From Paramacrobiotus metropolitanus (taxonomy: Eukaryota; Tardigrada; Eutardigrada; Parachela; Macrobiotidae): DNA of 64,000 bases. Shown here piece after piece: positions 37,273-48,500 of this stretch. The position numbers and the translations under genes are program-made. The notes under the pieces are model-generated. The model saw nothing but the letters and a program-made list of their open reading frames with translations, was not told the DNA's origin and ran no database searches. The first letter of the stretch is position 1. Each line of letters begins with the position of its first letter. Where the stretch lies: assembly GCF_019649055.1 (NCBI RefSeq), contig NW_026570231.1, positions 248,001 to 312,000 on the forward strand, read 5' to 3'.

Positions 37273-38509
37273 ATGTGGACTGCAGCATCCGTGTTTCTGG
37301 GAGTATTTGTAGCTTTGGCTTCTGCCGGCTTGGTGGATCGCGCTCAAGATGCGGTGGATGCGGCGCGTTATCCTTTGGTTAAAGGGCCGTTGCGCATTGA
37401 ACTATACATCTCTAGACTGGACACTAACGGGAAGTCACACACTGGTTTGTCTTGCGACATCACCGACAAGTGTGATCCCACAGTGATTGCCTTCATCGAT
37501 ACGTAAGTGCTTTGCCGACATTGGCATTTGTAATTTTTAATAGCTCATGGATTATTAATTTGACTTGTTTGCAAATTGACCTTACAGACCAAATAAAATG
37601 TGCGTGTTGCAGTGAACGACCAAACCATGACTTTGGAGGCGATTCAGTGCCATATTCTAGCTACATTACAATTTTTGATGGTCGAGAGGTCAGCGTGAGA
37701 TAGTCAGTAAAGAGCTGCATACTTACGAAGATTTTAGAGCGCGTTTACGATTTCTAATTCTTCGAAAAGCGCCAAATAAAGTTACCTAAAACTTTGGTAT
37801 TCCTGTGCGCGGTCTGAGTATAAAACCGATATACTGATTTAATTTTTTGAATTTATATTCATACATTCGGGATTGGCTACCCGTTTAGTTCACCGCGATT
37901 TTAAACGCAGTGCGATTATGATAACAGAAACCTGGTTTATACCCGACAAGAAGTGAAGCAATATAATATTATTTGTGCACAGGTGGATGTTCCTCAAATT
38001 GATAAAACCATTTCGCGAGATGTTTGCACTGGAAAGTCCGTGCGAGTAAGTATTACATGCCGGACAATTATTCGTGCGGTCGCTGCAATAATGTTGCTTT
38101 TCTTTCTGTTTCAGAAAGTGGCTTTGAGAGTAAGCAATATTTCTGCAACATTTTCTTATTGATCTTGTGCAGCAGAATTCAGAATCATATTGTAGGTGCG
38201 AGCAATCGATAAGGACACCTTTAACGACGATAAAATTGACAATTATAAATGCTTCATAACCGGCGATCATACACCGGCAGAAAATGAACGGGCGGCTGAA
38301 TGGAGCGAAGAAATCGCCTGCTCGGGAGAAGATCGAAAACAATCCAAGTATAAGCGCCTATGTTGCTTTCCGCTTCCGGGTTGCATTTTGGTACAGATTT
38401 TTACTTTTTTAGAGTGTACTTGAAATACCGTTGGTATTACATTCCTGACACACAATGCCGGCCTTCCAGCAATGGTCGCACCATTTTCTCAGGGATGTTT
38501 TCCAAGTAA
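37273..38509 (+). CDS. Secreted Cys-containing family, paralogue B
   Basis: Six exons: 37273-37502, 37613-37688, 37983-38045, 38115-38129, 38196-38347, 38413-38509; 210 aa, exactly the coding length of paralogue A (633 nt). Signal peptide about residues 1-18 (SVFLGVFVALASAG). Same landmarks: RIELYISRLDTNGKSHTGLS, CDITDKCDP, DFGGDSVPYSSYITIFDG, VDVPQIDKTISRDVC, VRAIDKDTFNDDKIDNYKC, CRPSSNG, FSGMFSK. The fourth exon is a 15 nt microexon (K-V-A-L-R) bounded by good acceptor and donor sites, and without it frame and alignment fail. An extra residue pair (CTGKS) sits where A and C have CGK. Function unknown; predicted extracellular. Confidence 0.85.
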
Positions 38510-39210
38510 CCCGACGATCGCCTGTTAGCAAAGAGAAAGTTGCTGTCTTGAGTTAATAGATTCTTATTGAGTACGAATTTCACTGCTATTATGTTAATTT
38601 CTGCGGGTTGCAGTAACGGATTAGCTTGTGCAAGTAATTCTGCTTGCATTCTGAGTGATATTACCTAATACCGTTCATGTTGTTCTGATGATGGCTTCGT
38701 ATTTGTTTCACGGAAAATACCGAGAAAACATTATAAGCTGCTCTACGGCTTCGTTACTAATACAATACATGGTATCGATATCACGATTACTATAATGGGT
38801 TCACCGTAGTGGTTAGCAATAGCAGTACAGACATACTCGTATTAGTATTAGAATACGGCGTGGTTTCGAATTTCAAGTGCGGTTGCGCGGTGGTCTTGTA
38901 GACTTTGACCGGAAACACCTTTTCTGTGGATAGTGAGTGTGGTTTTGTTTCTTGAACAGATTGCTATCAGCTACAGATTACTGCCAGTGTGCATGGATGA
39001 TTCCTATATGCTATCGCACTAGAAAAGTCTGAGTCTCCACCTTATGCATAAGCACTGATATATAATTCACAGCATTCCGGTTTTAGAACGGCTACCTTTT
39101 AAACGATTTATAAACACTCAACAATATCTTGAACGTTTTATGTTAAGAGTAATTTATTTCTGATAAGCTAGGAGCAACATTAAAAGATTTTGCCGGAAAT
39201 TCGGTACACG
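38510..39210. other. Intergenic between paralogues B and C
   Basis: No supported exon; presumed 3' flank of B and promoter of C. Confidence 0.5.
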
Positions 39211-40321
39211 ATGGCGACTACCTTCGTCCAATTTTTATTGCTGGCATTGCTAGCCGCGTTTACTTCCGGTGGACTGATTGACAGAGCCCAGGATTTGGTG
39301 GATACCAGATACCCTCTACGACAAGGACCGATTCGCATTGAAATGCACGTTATCCGCTTGGATACGAGAGGAAAATCCCATACTGGACTTTGGTGTGATA
39401 TTACCGACAAATGCGATCCCACCGGTAAACTATAGCTAATTTCTGCACCTCTGCTAATACTAATACCCTAATATAAAACCTTGCAATGAATTCTTCAGAT
39501 TTAATTAATATGTCACACAGACATATCTGTACACTGATCAATAACTCATGCGCGTAATAATGCTAAATTTTATTTTGCAGTGATTGCCTTTATTGACACG
39601 TAAGTGTGACCTCAGGCTGTTCTGGGCGGTCACATAATTACCGTACTGTGTACTTACGACCCTAATTTTAGGGAACGACCGAACCACGATTTTGGAGGTG
39701 ATTCAGTTCCGTACTCTAACTACATAACTCTGTTTGATGGGAACAATGTAAGTTAGCGGCAACGCAAACTCTTTAATATTCAATGTATGCGCGGGCACTG
39801 TTAACTTTTTTTTAATCAGGTTGACGTGCCGGAAATCGGAAAAACTATTTCTCGGGATATTTGTGGCAAAGGTGTGAGGGTGAGTGAAAGGACAAACACC
39901 GCGTTATACTGGCGCACAATTCCATATCCGCACCAAAAACATATATGAGAAATATCGCGCTGTAATAAAACAGCCTTGTATTTGCAGAAAGTTTCACTAA
40001 GAATTCGAGCTATCGACAAGGACACCTTTAATGATGATAAAATCGACAATTACAAATGCCACATAACGGGCGAAAGCACACCCGCCGAGAACGAGCAGTC
40101 ATCCGACTGGTCACCGGAAGTGGCCTGCAAAGGCGAAGACAGACCCACATCCAAGTAAGAAGATAAAAAACTATGCATTCCAAATTTATTTGCCCCAGGG
40201 ATAAAACTGGCTTTTCTTTGGTTTTAGAGTATTCATCAAGTGGCGATGGTACTACATTCCAGAAACCGAATGTCGTCCCTCATCAAATGGACGAACATTT
40301 TTCTCCGGAATGTTTTCTTAG
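39211..40321 (+). CDS. Secreted Cys-containing family, paralogue C
   Basis: Six exons: 39211-39424, 39581-39599, 39672-39747, 39820-39879, 39988-40154, 40228-40321; 209 aa. Start chosen at the Met (MATTFVQFLLLALLAAFTSG) that opens the signal peptide; an in-frame ATG lies 21 nt upstream. Landmarks: RIEMHVIRLDTRGKSHTGLW, CDITDKCDP, VDVPEIGKTISRDICGKG, RIRAIDKDTFNDDKIDNY, ECRPSSNG and a terminal FSGMFS. Closest to paralogue B in sequence, but with a private phase-1 intron after CDPT that isolates a 19 nt exon (V-I-A-F-I-D). Introns are as short as 72 nt. No enzymatic motif is visible; predicted secreted and disulphide-bonded. Confidence 0.85.
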
Positions 40322-40982
40322 CATCGTGATAGTTTGTGCTCAGATAACTTATTTGTCTAATCCGAATCGTTTTGCTGTTTCTTTGTTATTGTGTGCAAGA
40401 GCTTTTTTATAATTCTGATCAATGAAGTAGTGTTGAGATCGATTGACCGAACGTTCTGTTTATCAAATACTGTATTATCACGTGACATGTTTCGGTGCTA
40501 AGAAATGGGACAGAACTGATGGCTTTATAAGGTTTCGCAGCTTCATCAACCAGTGCTATTAAAATTTTAACATATTATGTACAATTTGATGTCAGATGTA
40601 TCTACGGAAAAGTCAACCGGAAAATTACCAGCAAGAGTGCAAGACTAATTTTAACCACTTGGCTGTGGGACTCCTTCATCTTATATTCGTACAACTCGTA
40701 CCAAAATTAACACCAATATCGGCCTGTGATAAAGTCCAATTTGAGAAACAGGACAACGTACATACTCTGTATATAAGCTCTGACGGTGAATGTACTCGTG
40801 CAGATAGATTTAAAATGATGGTTGAACAAACTTGACACCACAAGGCACAAGCTGACATATTGTTATACGAAATCTTTTGCTACAGTGCTTGCGGATATTA
40901 ATTTTCCTTTTGAATGCACGATCATTTTATCTGAAACTGTAAAATTTGTTCCAAAGGAAGACTTGTTGCATAGACCAAGACC
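40322..40982. other. Intergenic between paralogues C and D
   Basis: No supported exon. The upstream flank of D is AT-rich without a clear TATA box. Confidence 0.5.
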
Positions 40983-42178
40983 ATGTATGGCCCGTTGTTC
41001 TTCTTTGTTATTTATCTGACCTTCCACTGCGCGCGGTCTGGAATTATCGATCGCTTTCAAGATTCACAAGATGCTGCTACACTCCCCTTAATCGAAGGAT
41101 ACTTTCGTATCGAAGTACACATCAAGCGATTAGAAAACAATCGAGGAATATCCCATACCGGTTTACCCTGTGACATAACGGACACCTGCGATACACAATT
41201 TACCGGCATTATTGATACGTAAGTAGGCGAATGCAGTATTCTCGAGGTACTAATCTCAGTGTACTAATTCTACAGTTATTACTCGTGCGCCTAAAGATGT
41301 TCTAATGAATTGATTCAAATGAACTGGCTGTGGCATTTACATTTAATGTTACAAATAATTTTTAATGCACAGAGAGAAACCCAATCATGACTTCGGCGGA
41401 GACTCCGCTCCGTACAGGAACTGGGAGGCTCTGTTCCAGGGCTCCAATGTAAACTCCCCAGATATCAATAAAGTATTGGTTAAGGATAATTGTGGTAAAG
41501 GCATCAGGAAAGCCCATGTCCGATTGCGGGCTATCGATAAAGGTAGTGTCGAGCATACTCTGTAATTACAATGTACTATGAAAATGCATGGACTTGTTAT
41601 GCATTTTCGTTCTGTAACGCGGACTAAAAATAGAATTTATCGAATTTTCCTCATACGAGCCTTCCATATTTTTCAGACACCGTTAACGACGATAAAATTG
41701 ACAACTTCAGGTAAATATTTTTGCAGATGAGATTCAAAGATCAAACTGTTTCACAGTAGCGCTAGCTGGATGATCGTAATTTAGGTGATCGGTTTGATTT
41801 TCGCATGACCTTTAAGTTTTGTACGATTGTAGTTACTACATAACCGGAAACGGACCTAATGGAATGCCGGCCGAAACCAAGCAGTCAGCTCGATGGTCTG
41901 AAGAACTGTGGGCCAAAGGCCTAGATAAACCCGAAATCAAGTGAGTTACAATTTACAGCGAAAACAAATCTGGAATTACCAGTCGTTGATTGTTATGTAC
42001 TACTGTTGAAAACGTTTCTGACAATCGAACGGCTGTACCTTATAAACTAGCAATTTACAAGCAGCTGTTGAACTGTTTTAGGGTGTCGCTGCGATATCGA
42101 TGGTACAAAGTTTCACAGGCAGACTGTCATCCAGTCAAAACTAGCGGAATTCCCTTTATAGATGGAATGTTTTCTTAA
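40983..42178 (+). CDS. Secreted Cys-containing family, divergent paralogue D
   Basis: Five exons: 40983-41218, 41373-41542, 41677-41710, 41833-41940, 42082-42178; 214 aa. The signal peptide is about residues 1-17 (GPLFFFVIYLTFHCARS), followed by GIIDRFQDSQD. The landmarks are recognisable but altered: ISHTGLPCDITDTCDT, DFGGDSAPYRNWEALFQG, KDNCGKG, RLRAIDK, NDDKIDN. The ending ADCHPVKTSGIPFIDGMFS replaces the CRPSSNG block of A-C, although the Cys and the MFS terminus remain. It shares A's intron after AIDK and has one private intron after DNF. The most diverged member, at the end of the cluster, converging on SLC35B1. Confidence 0.83.
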
Positions 42179-42796
42179 GTACTCCGATACAGTAAATATC
42201 ATGCAATGGAAACCTCGTAAAACGTCGCTTTTCGATTTTTTAGCCCTAGAATAACAGCGATTATTAAACCGCTTCTGGACATACTGTACAATTGTCCTTA
42301 AATTCATCGGTTATGCGATTTTCTACTGACTGAATCAAACCGTGCTAAAATACGGTGAATAGGATTTTGGTTAGCCGGGGACTTTGACTTGTTAATAAAA
42401 AAATACGGGCATAGAAGTAGATCAAAACTTGATATGTAGTAGTCAGTAGTACTGTTTACTTTTCGCTAACTATATAAAATCGTTCTGTCCACTCCTGTAG
42501 GTGTAGAAGCCCAACCCAGTCTGATGTGTAATATGAACAGGGACGAAATCGCAGTAAAAGTCGTAGTTTTGTTCACCACACATGTATCAATCTTTAGATG
42601 AATCTGCAGGCACATCATACGTATTATACTCGGCAGTTGCAACAAAGAGTCAATCCAATCAAAATCACTTAAATACAATCACAAAATTTTCAGTCACATA
42701 ATCGTGAAGAACAGGACATAAGTAGCAAAATTAATAAAAATCAATTCAAAACGCATACTGTTGCCGAACAATGAGAATGAGCCAAAATCGATCACA
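42179..42796. other. Convergent 3' flanks of paralogue D and SLC35B1
   Basis: AT-rich, no supported exon. Both neighbouring genes end towards this stretch. Confidence 0.5.
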
Positions 42797-44658
42797 TCAA
42801 CGGCTGCTGTCTTTACCATATTTCACGTCCATAATGAGCCCAGCAAAAACCAACAAAGTTGCCATCCACTGCAAACCCGACATAGAATTGTTGAAAAATA
42901 TCACAGAGGCCAGAATCGTGAAAAATTTTCGCGTTGTAGTGATGATAGAACAAGGCAACGAGCCGAAATGTGCCACTGTCCGGAATATGAAATACTACAC
43001 GACAGAAAAACAAAACAGTAGAGGACAACGCACAAGTCGTTTCTATCCTAAAAGTATCAAGATACCGCACCAGATGAAACATATTATAATCGGCTTAACA
43101 ATCAACCAGAAAAAATCTGGCAAATTACCTGACCAACAGCGCTGCACATAGTAAAGGTTAAAAGATGCTCCATAACGAAAGGATACTCGATGATGAATGC
43201 CATAACCAACGCCAGTTCACCGGTATATAAGATTGCTAGGAAAAAAATAAGAAGAATATAATATTACGATTTATAGGAAATTCAATACTGATACATAACC
43301 AATGCCGCGCTCTAGGGAAAAATGAGAATTCGTTCTTTACTACAAAACCCGGCACTTGGTCACCGACACAATCTATGCTATTGTTTACCAAACAGGACTA
43401 TTAAAGATGAGAACAAATTCATCCACATCATCATGGAATTCGGGCACATCACATAAACCGACTGCATTCGATCCTGCACAGCACCAGTAACTCCATCCAT
43501 AAACAAAGACAGCAGCTATAAAATAAGGTATTCATAGGTAAATCAAGTGCGCGACTACTGTGTCCGAAAATCGTACCAGTAAAACTTCACCAAAACCAAG
43601 TTCCGTCTGCTTTTGAGAATCTTTCTTCCCGTTCTCGTAGAAAAACAAACATACACCGACGACGATGGCCATGACAAACATGTACTTTCTAAGAGGATAC
43701 CGGCGTTGCGCAAAAAGGGCACCGAACACCATAACCGGAATGGGTTTGCACGATTTACCCAGTACCTGTTCCAATTAAAAATGTGTTCATGCTCCTTACA
43801 GCAACAAGCACTACATACAGCATAATCTCCCATTGGCCATTACTAACTAGATAACTAATTTTTTTACTTAATATAATTTTTCTGACTGGAAATTTTATCA
43901 TTTTGATCTTACATTCTTACTTATCGGGTTCGAAATGTGGTGTTATACTACGAATGCAGAAGTCTGCGACGAAGAAACAGACTACGTTTTCCAAAATTTT
44001 GATGTGATCGCACCTGCGTGGGATAGCTGACGTACTGCAGCGCCAAATTGGATGACAACATCGCGACCAGATAGGACAGCGAGCAACAGCAATACATGGA
44101 ACGGGGAGTACTGTCGCGGGCCTCACGGCTCAAATCCATCACTAACCCAGATTAAATACCGATAAAAACCCCAGGAAATGCATTTTAGACCTCAACACGC
44201 TACCGAATTTGGCAAAGATGGCATTGACGATGCACTGCAGGAAGACCAGTGTTAGCGTGTAGTGGAAGTGATCATTCTCGCCATACACACCACGTGTGCT
44301 GCACAAAAAAAATAAATTATCGTTATAATAATTCATGAAAGAACTTTCTAAATTTGTTACAATGATGGAATGATGAGGAGCACTGCTCGTTTAATCGGAT
44401 CACAAGGGTAACGTCACTTCCGTGTAACACGTACATGCGCTCCTGGAGAAAACCGTAGACAAAGAACGAAACGAAGATTCCAACAGCGCAGACGAACAAC
44501 TTGAATGAGCTTCCGCGAAAATGGGCCCGTGAAACGGTGGGAATGGGAGCGCCATTCGTTAACTTTCTGCCGACCACCGACGAGCGCGTCTGAAATTTCG
44601 TAATCGACGCATCCCCTCTTCCTGATTCATGGTATTCCAGAGGGCTACCAGAATCCAT
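42797..44658 (-). CDS. SLC35B1: SLC35B1, ER nucleotide / nucleotide-sugar transporter
   Basis: Seven exons on the minus strand: 44658-44435, 44298-44204, 44141-44014, 43765-43577, 43515-43389, 43235-43129, 42994-42797; 355 aa. Strong family signature along the whole chain: GFLQERITRGVYGE, ALTLVF-type [94 protein letters not shown]. About ten hydrophobic segments. The family sits in the ER membrane; human SLC35B1 has been described both as a UDP-galactose-type carrier and as the ER ATP/ADP exchanger (AXER). Human is 322 aa; the extra length here is a serine/arginine-rich N-terminus before [15 protein letters not shown]. The frame stays open 122 codons further upstream to 45024, so the start is the least certain part. 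Confidence 0.92.
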
Positions 44659-45527
44659 CAGATTTTCGTAAAACGGTAATATTAAGATACGATAATATGA
44701 ATTCCACTTTTCGACCAACGCGGTCCGCACAGTCAGATTTTTGCAAATTCCGGCCAACAGATTATACGGCCAAAAAATGATGCAAAACTCCAATCTTACT
44801 GCGTAAAGACGATAAAGTGATTCAATTTCAAAAAGTGAAGAAATTTTTTTTTCTTGCATGGGAGTGCCCAGTGATTCGAAATCTAAATACTCAAAACACT
44901 TTGGGAAGACGAACCGAATACAGAGTGTTCTCATTGGCCAGTTTATAAACCACCCAGCACAAAAAAGCGCCAGTTCTTTTGACTTGAATCTTGGCTTTTC
45001 CGGAGTTCCATTCATTTTTGACACATGTTTGCTAAGTACTTATATTTATAATCTGCGTCACTAAACTTGACATCGATAACTCTTTTTATTTCATGCCCTA
45101 TGTAATCTACATTAAAATCTACAATCTAATGTACAAAAAAATGTTAGGAGAGTGTTCTAGATGTTCTAAATTAATATTCAATATTCTACATCACTAGGTA
45201 AGTACGAGCACTTCTACTGCTTTTGCACAATCTGTTCAACAATCAACAAAAGCGACAACTGATGGTGAGCCCTAACCATTAAGCTGAATTATTACGTACA
45301 GCAATAATCAACATGCACTGTAAATCAACTACCAAATATTCAAAACCCAGAAATATGAATTTTCGACAGTTTATTCGTACTTCTGTAAACCGAAAAGATA
45401 ACACTTTAAAATGTAAACGTATTGCCGATAACCTTGGCTAAGTCTCAACCAAAAAATTAAAAACTCATCAAAATCACAAAAATTAATACAGATCCTTTTC
45501 AAAATCGATACAGAGAAAAAATCATCG
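44659..45527. other. Intergenic between SLC4 and SLC35B1
   Basis: Includes the open upstream extension of the SLC35B1 first exon (44659-45024, minus strand), which does not look like family protein and is probably 5' UTR. The rest is AT-rich with no exon. Confidence 0.5.
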
Positions 45528-48500
45528 TTAAGCCTCTTTATCCAGATTCGAGGAGCGAGAACCGCGTGGTGTAGCCGGGCAAATAGTAATCACTGGAAAT
45601 GCCGGATGCTGAGAAGCTTCTTCGTTTTCTTCCGAAATCTGCACATGCTTTGCGGCCCGTGAGAAAATTGATTTTTTCGATGTCCCTAACAGTGCTTGCT
45701 CAACATGTGGATCTTTCTTTTTATCGGAACGTGACCACCTTCAAATAACAAACACCCTAATTAAACCGGATCGGTACCATCGCAGCCGGACTAAAATTAG
45801 CGCTCGGCGCTAGCTACTACATACGAGTAGTGTTTAAGCGTACGTACTCCAAGACACTAATTAAAACATCACACTGCGCAGTGTGCACACTCATGTTACA
45901 CCGAACTACCAAACTGCAGAATCTTTGACAAGCACCACTACCGGGCAGAAAATGCATGATACTATCAGGAAATAACTAAAGAATCGCCGTATTAGTACAT
46001 GCTATACCTTTTTGATTGCGAGGGACTTTTCTCTTCTCTTTTTCCACCAGGGGTTTCTGGTGATGCCGGAGATGTCGGACGAGAGCGTTCATTGGCCTCC
46101 TCCGGGATAGACACGGGAATCTTCATAATATGCCCATTAGGCAAAGGTACCGACACGTGACCAGTTGATTCCGATTCCGTTAGGCCGGGTTTGTGCTCGA
46201 CTTCCTCCAGCACCTTCTGGGCGTCTTCTTTCTTTCTTCGCGTTATTTCCGGCATAATATCATCCAGCAATACCAATTCCTTTTGACGAAACACGAAATC
46301 CATCAGCTTCCGAACTCCCACAAGAGCCAACACCTAAAACGCCGATTACAATTAAATTCCGCACACAAAACAACAACAAAAAGCGGCGTACCATTAAAGG
46401 AAACAATATTGCAGACTCGTCGAAGCTCTTTAATACCCACAAAAGCGCCAAGCAGACTGTTTGAATAAAGGTGAACAAGTGAATCCGCTTAATTGGCACA
46501 TGACGAAGATAAGCGTAGTCGGGCTGATATTTCATCGGCATCAATAGCAGTACCAAACGATCCACAAACTGCGCACATGTACAAAAATTTATGACTGCAT
46601 TACAATATGAACTTAAGCATTTTTTAACCTTGGGCTTATCTCAGCCTCAGATCGAGTTTGGTTTATTTCTAATAAGGCTCTTTCGATTTTTTGAGTTGAA
46701 AATCTACGTACATATATTAGACTGTAAATGTTATATTTTAAAGCACTTGCTAGAAAAATGTAAACCATAATACGTTAGCCCAATTAGTTATACCTGAAGT
46801 CCACCTAGCGCGGATACGCCCATAAACAGAAAGACACCGTATAATACTGGCATCGGGATCCTCTGAAGAAACAACATTGTTCGTTATATCATACCATTAG
46901 GTATCATTGAGAATAAAACGTTAGCATTTCTACTGAAATACCGATAATAAAGGGGTCATGAATACTGATGCGCCAATAAAGAGATAAATACAAAGTGTTG
47001 TTAAGCGATTCTCTCGGACACTTTCGAACTGTGTAGCTTCTCCTGGCACTTTGACATCCGACTCTTGCTTCAAACTGCTGACATGATTGATCGACAACAC
47101 TGTGGCCGCTACCATCCACGGCAATCCCATAACCGCACAGAAAACGACCGACACCGTCAACACCAACAGATCCAAATGATAACCACATCCCTTTTTGAGC
47201 TTATTCTCCGGACGATTGACAATAACGGCGGTTATTTGTTGATCCATAAAAATCAATATCACAGCAAAAATCGCCGGTATGATGGCCGCCACACTGGTCC
47301 AGTAGGGGTTCCGCCCGAATGGATGCACCAGCCAGGAACGCTCCTGATTCGTCGGCGTCAAACCGGATGGCACAATTAATTTAGGGGTGTCCAAGCCCAA
47401 AATGAAATCCACCAGGGACATTAGGATAATGGCCAGTGTCACGCTGAAGTCACTAACAATTTGTCGCACCTATTCCAGAGATAATACTAACCACAGTCTT
47501 CCCATTTGCTGAATTATGGTCTACGCTTGTGGTGTACTTAGCATCCCGCGTACAACAGTCTATAACTACATTCTCAACACATTAGCTTTTCACCGCATTA
47601 TCATAATATTATCGGCTACTTGACATCGGCACTTTTATGCGTATTTCCAAAGTGGAGATTAATGCAACGTTATAATGAAAACGACTGATTGAGTACTGAG
47701 TAACAATCGGTACATGCTCTCACTGTTATCCTACTGATCCTACCTTTGTTGGAAAGTATGGTTCACTTCGAAATGCCTTCAACTTGTTGGCCAGTACAAA
47801 CGTTCCAAAAAATAATATCACAGACAGGAAAAGGACATCGGGCACATATGAGCATCCAGATCCAGTTAACGTCCCGTTATTAACTTTGCAGTTACGCCTA
47901 TCCAATCCATCCTCTCCGATTTTGCTTAATCCTTGCGTCATATTGCACCAACATTCCTCGTACACTGCCGGGCACGCTAGTGGATACGTACAAACATTCC
48001 TAGTCTTCCGCACGGCGATGAGATTCTCAAAGGATTCCACGATGAAAATAAATGATATAAGTGCGGCAAATCCCTCTTCGGTAAAGCGAGTTATGTAGCG
48101 CACCAAATAAGAGGCATCGGTGGCCACCATAATTAAAAGAAACAGTCCCGTCCACATTCCGATCCAAAATCGAACAGCCAAGTAGTCCAAGTCGTACGAC
48201 CTAACAAAAGAAAAACGTGCTTATTGAACTGTAATCTAAAAAGCATCAATACTATAATAAACTAAATATCCATAAACCATTCCACGGTGGCCGCCCCACG
48301 TAAAAAAATGTTTTTCTTAACTCACGCGCAAGTTTTAGTGACGATTGTCTCGAAAATGAGCACAGGTCCGGTACTACCCATAATGATCAACTGTAACGAT
48401 ACGAGCAAAATTATTAGCAAAGATAATACTTAAATGAACAACAACAATTATAACATGTAGCATTATAACATATTATGTAACACTAAAAAATGTGTATTTG

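Noticed and set aside
42771-43151. Plus-strand open frame of 126 codons
   Set aside because: Antisense to SLC35B1 exons 6 and 7, which carry clear family motifs on the minus strand.
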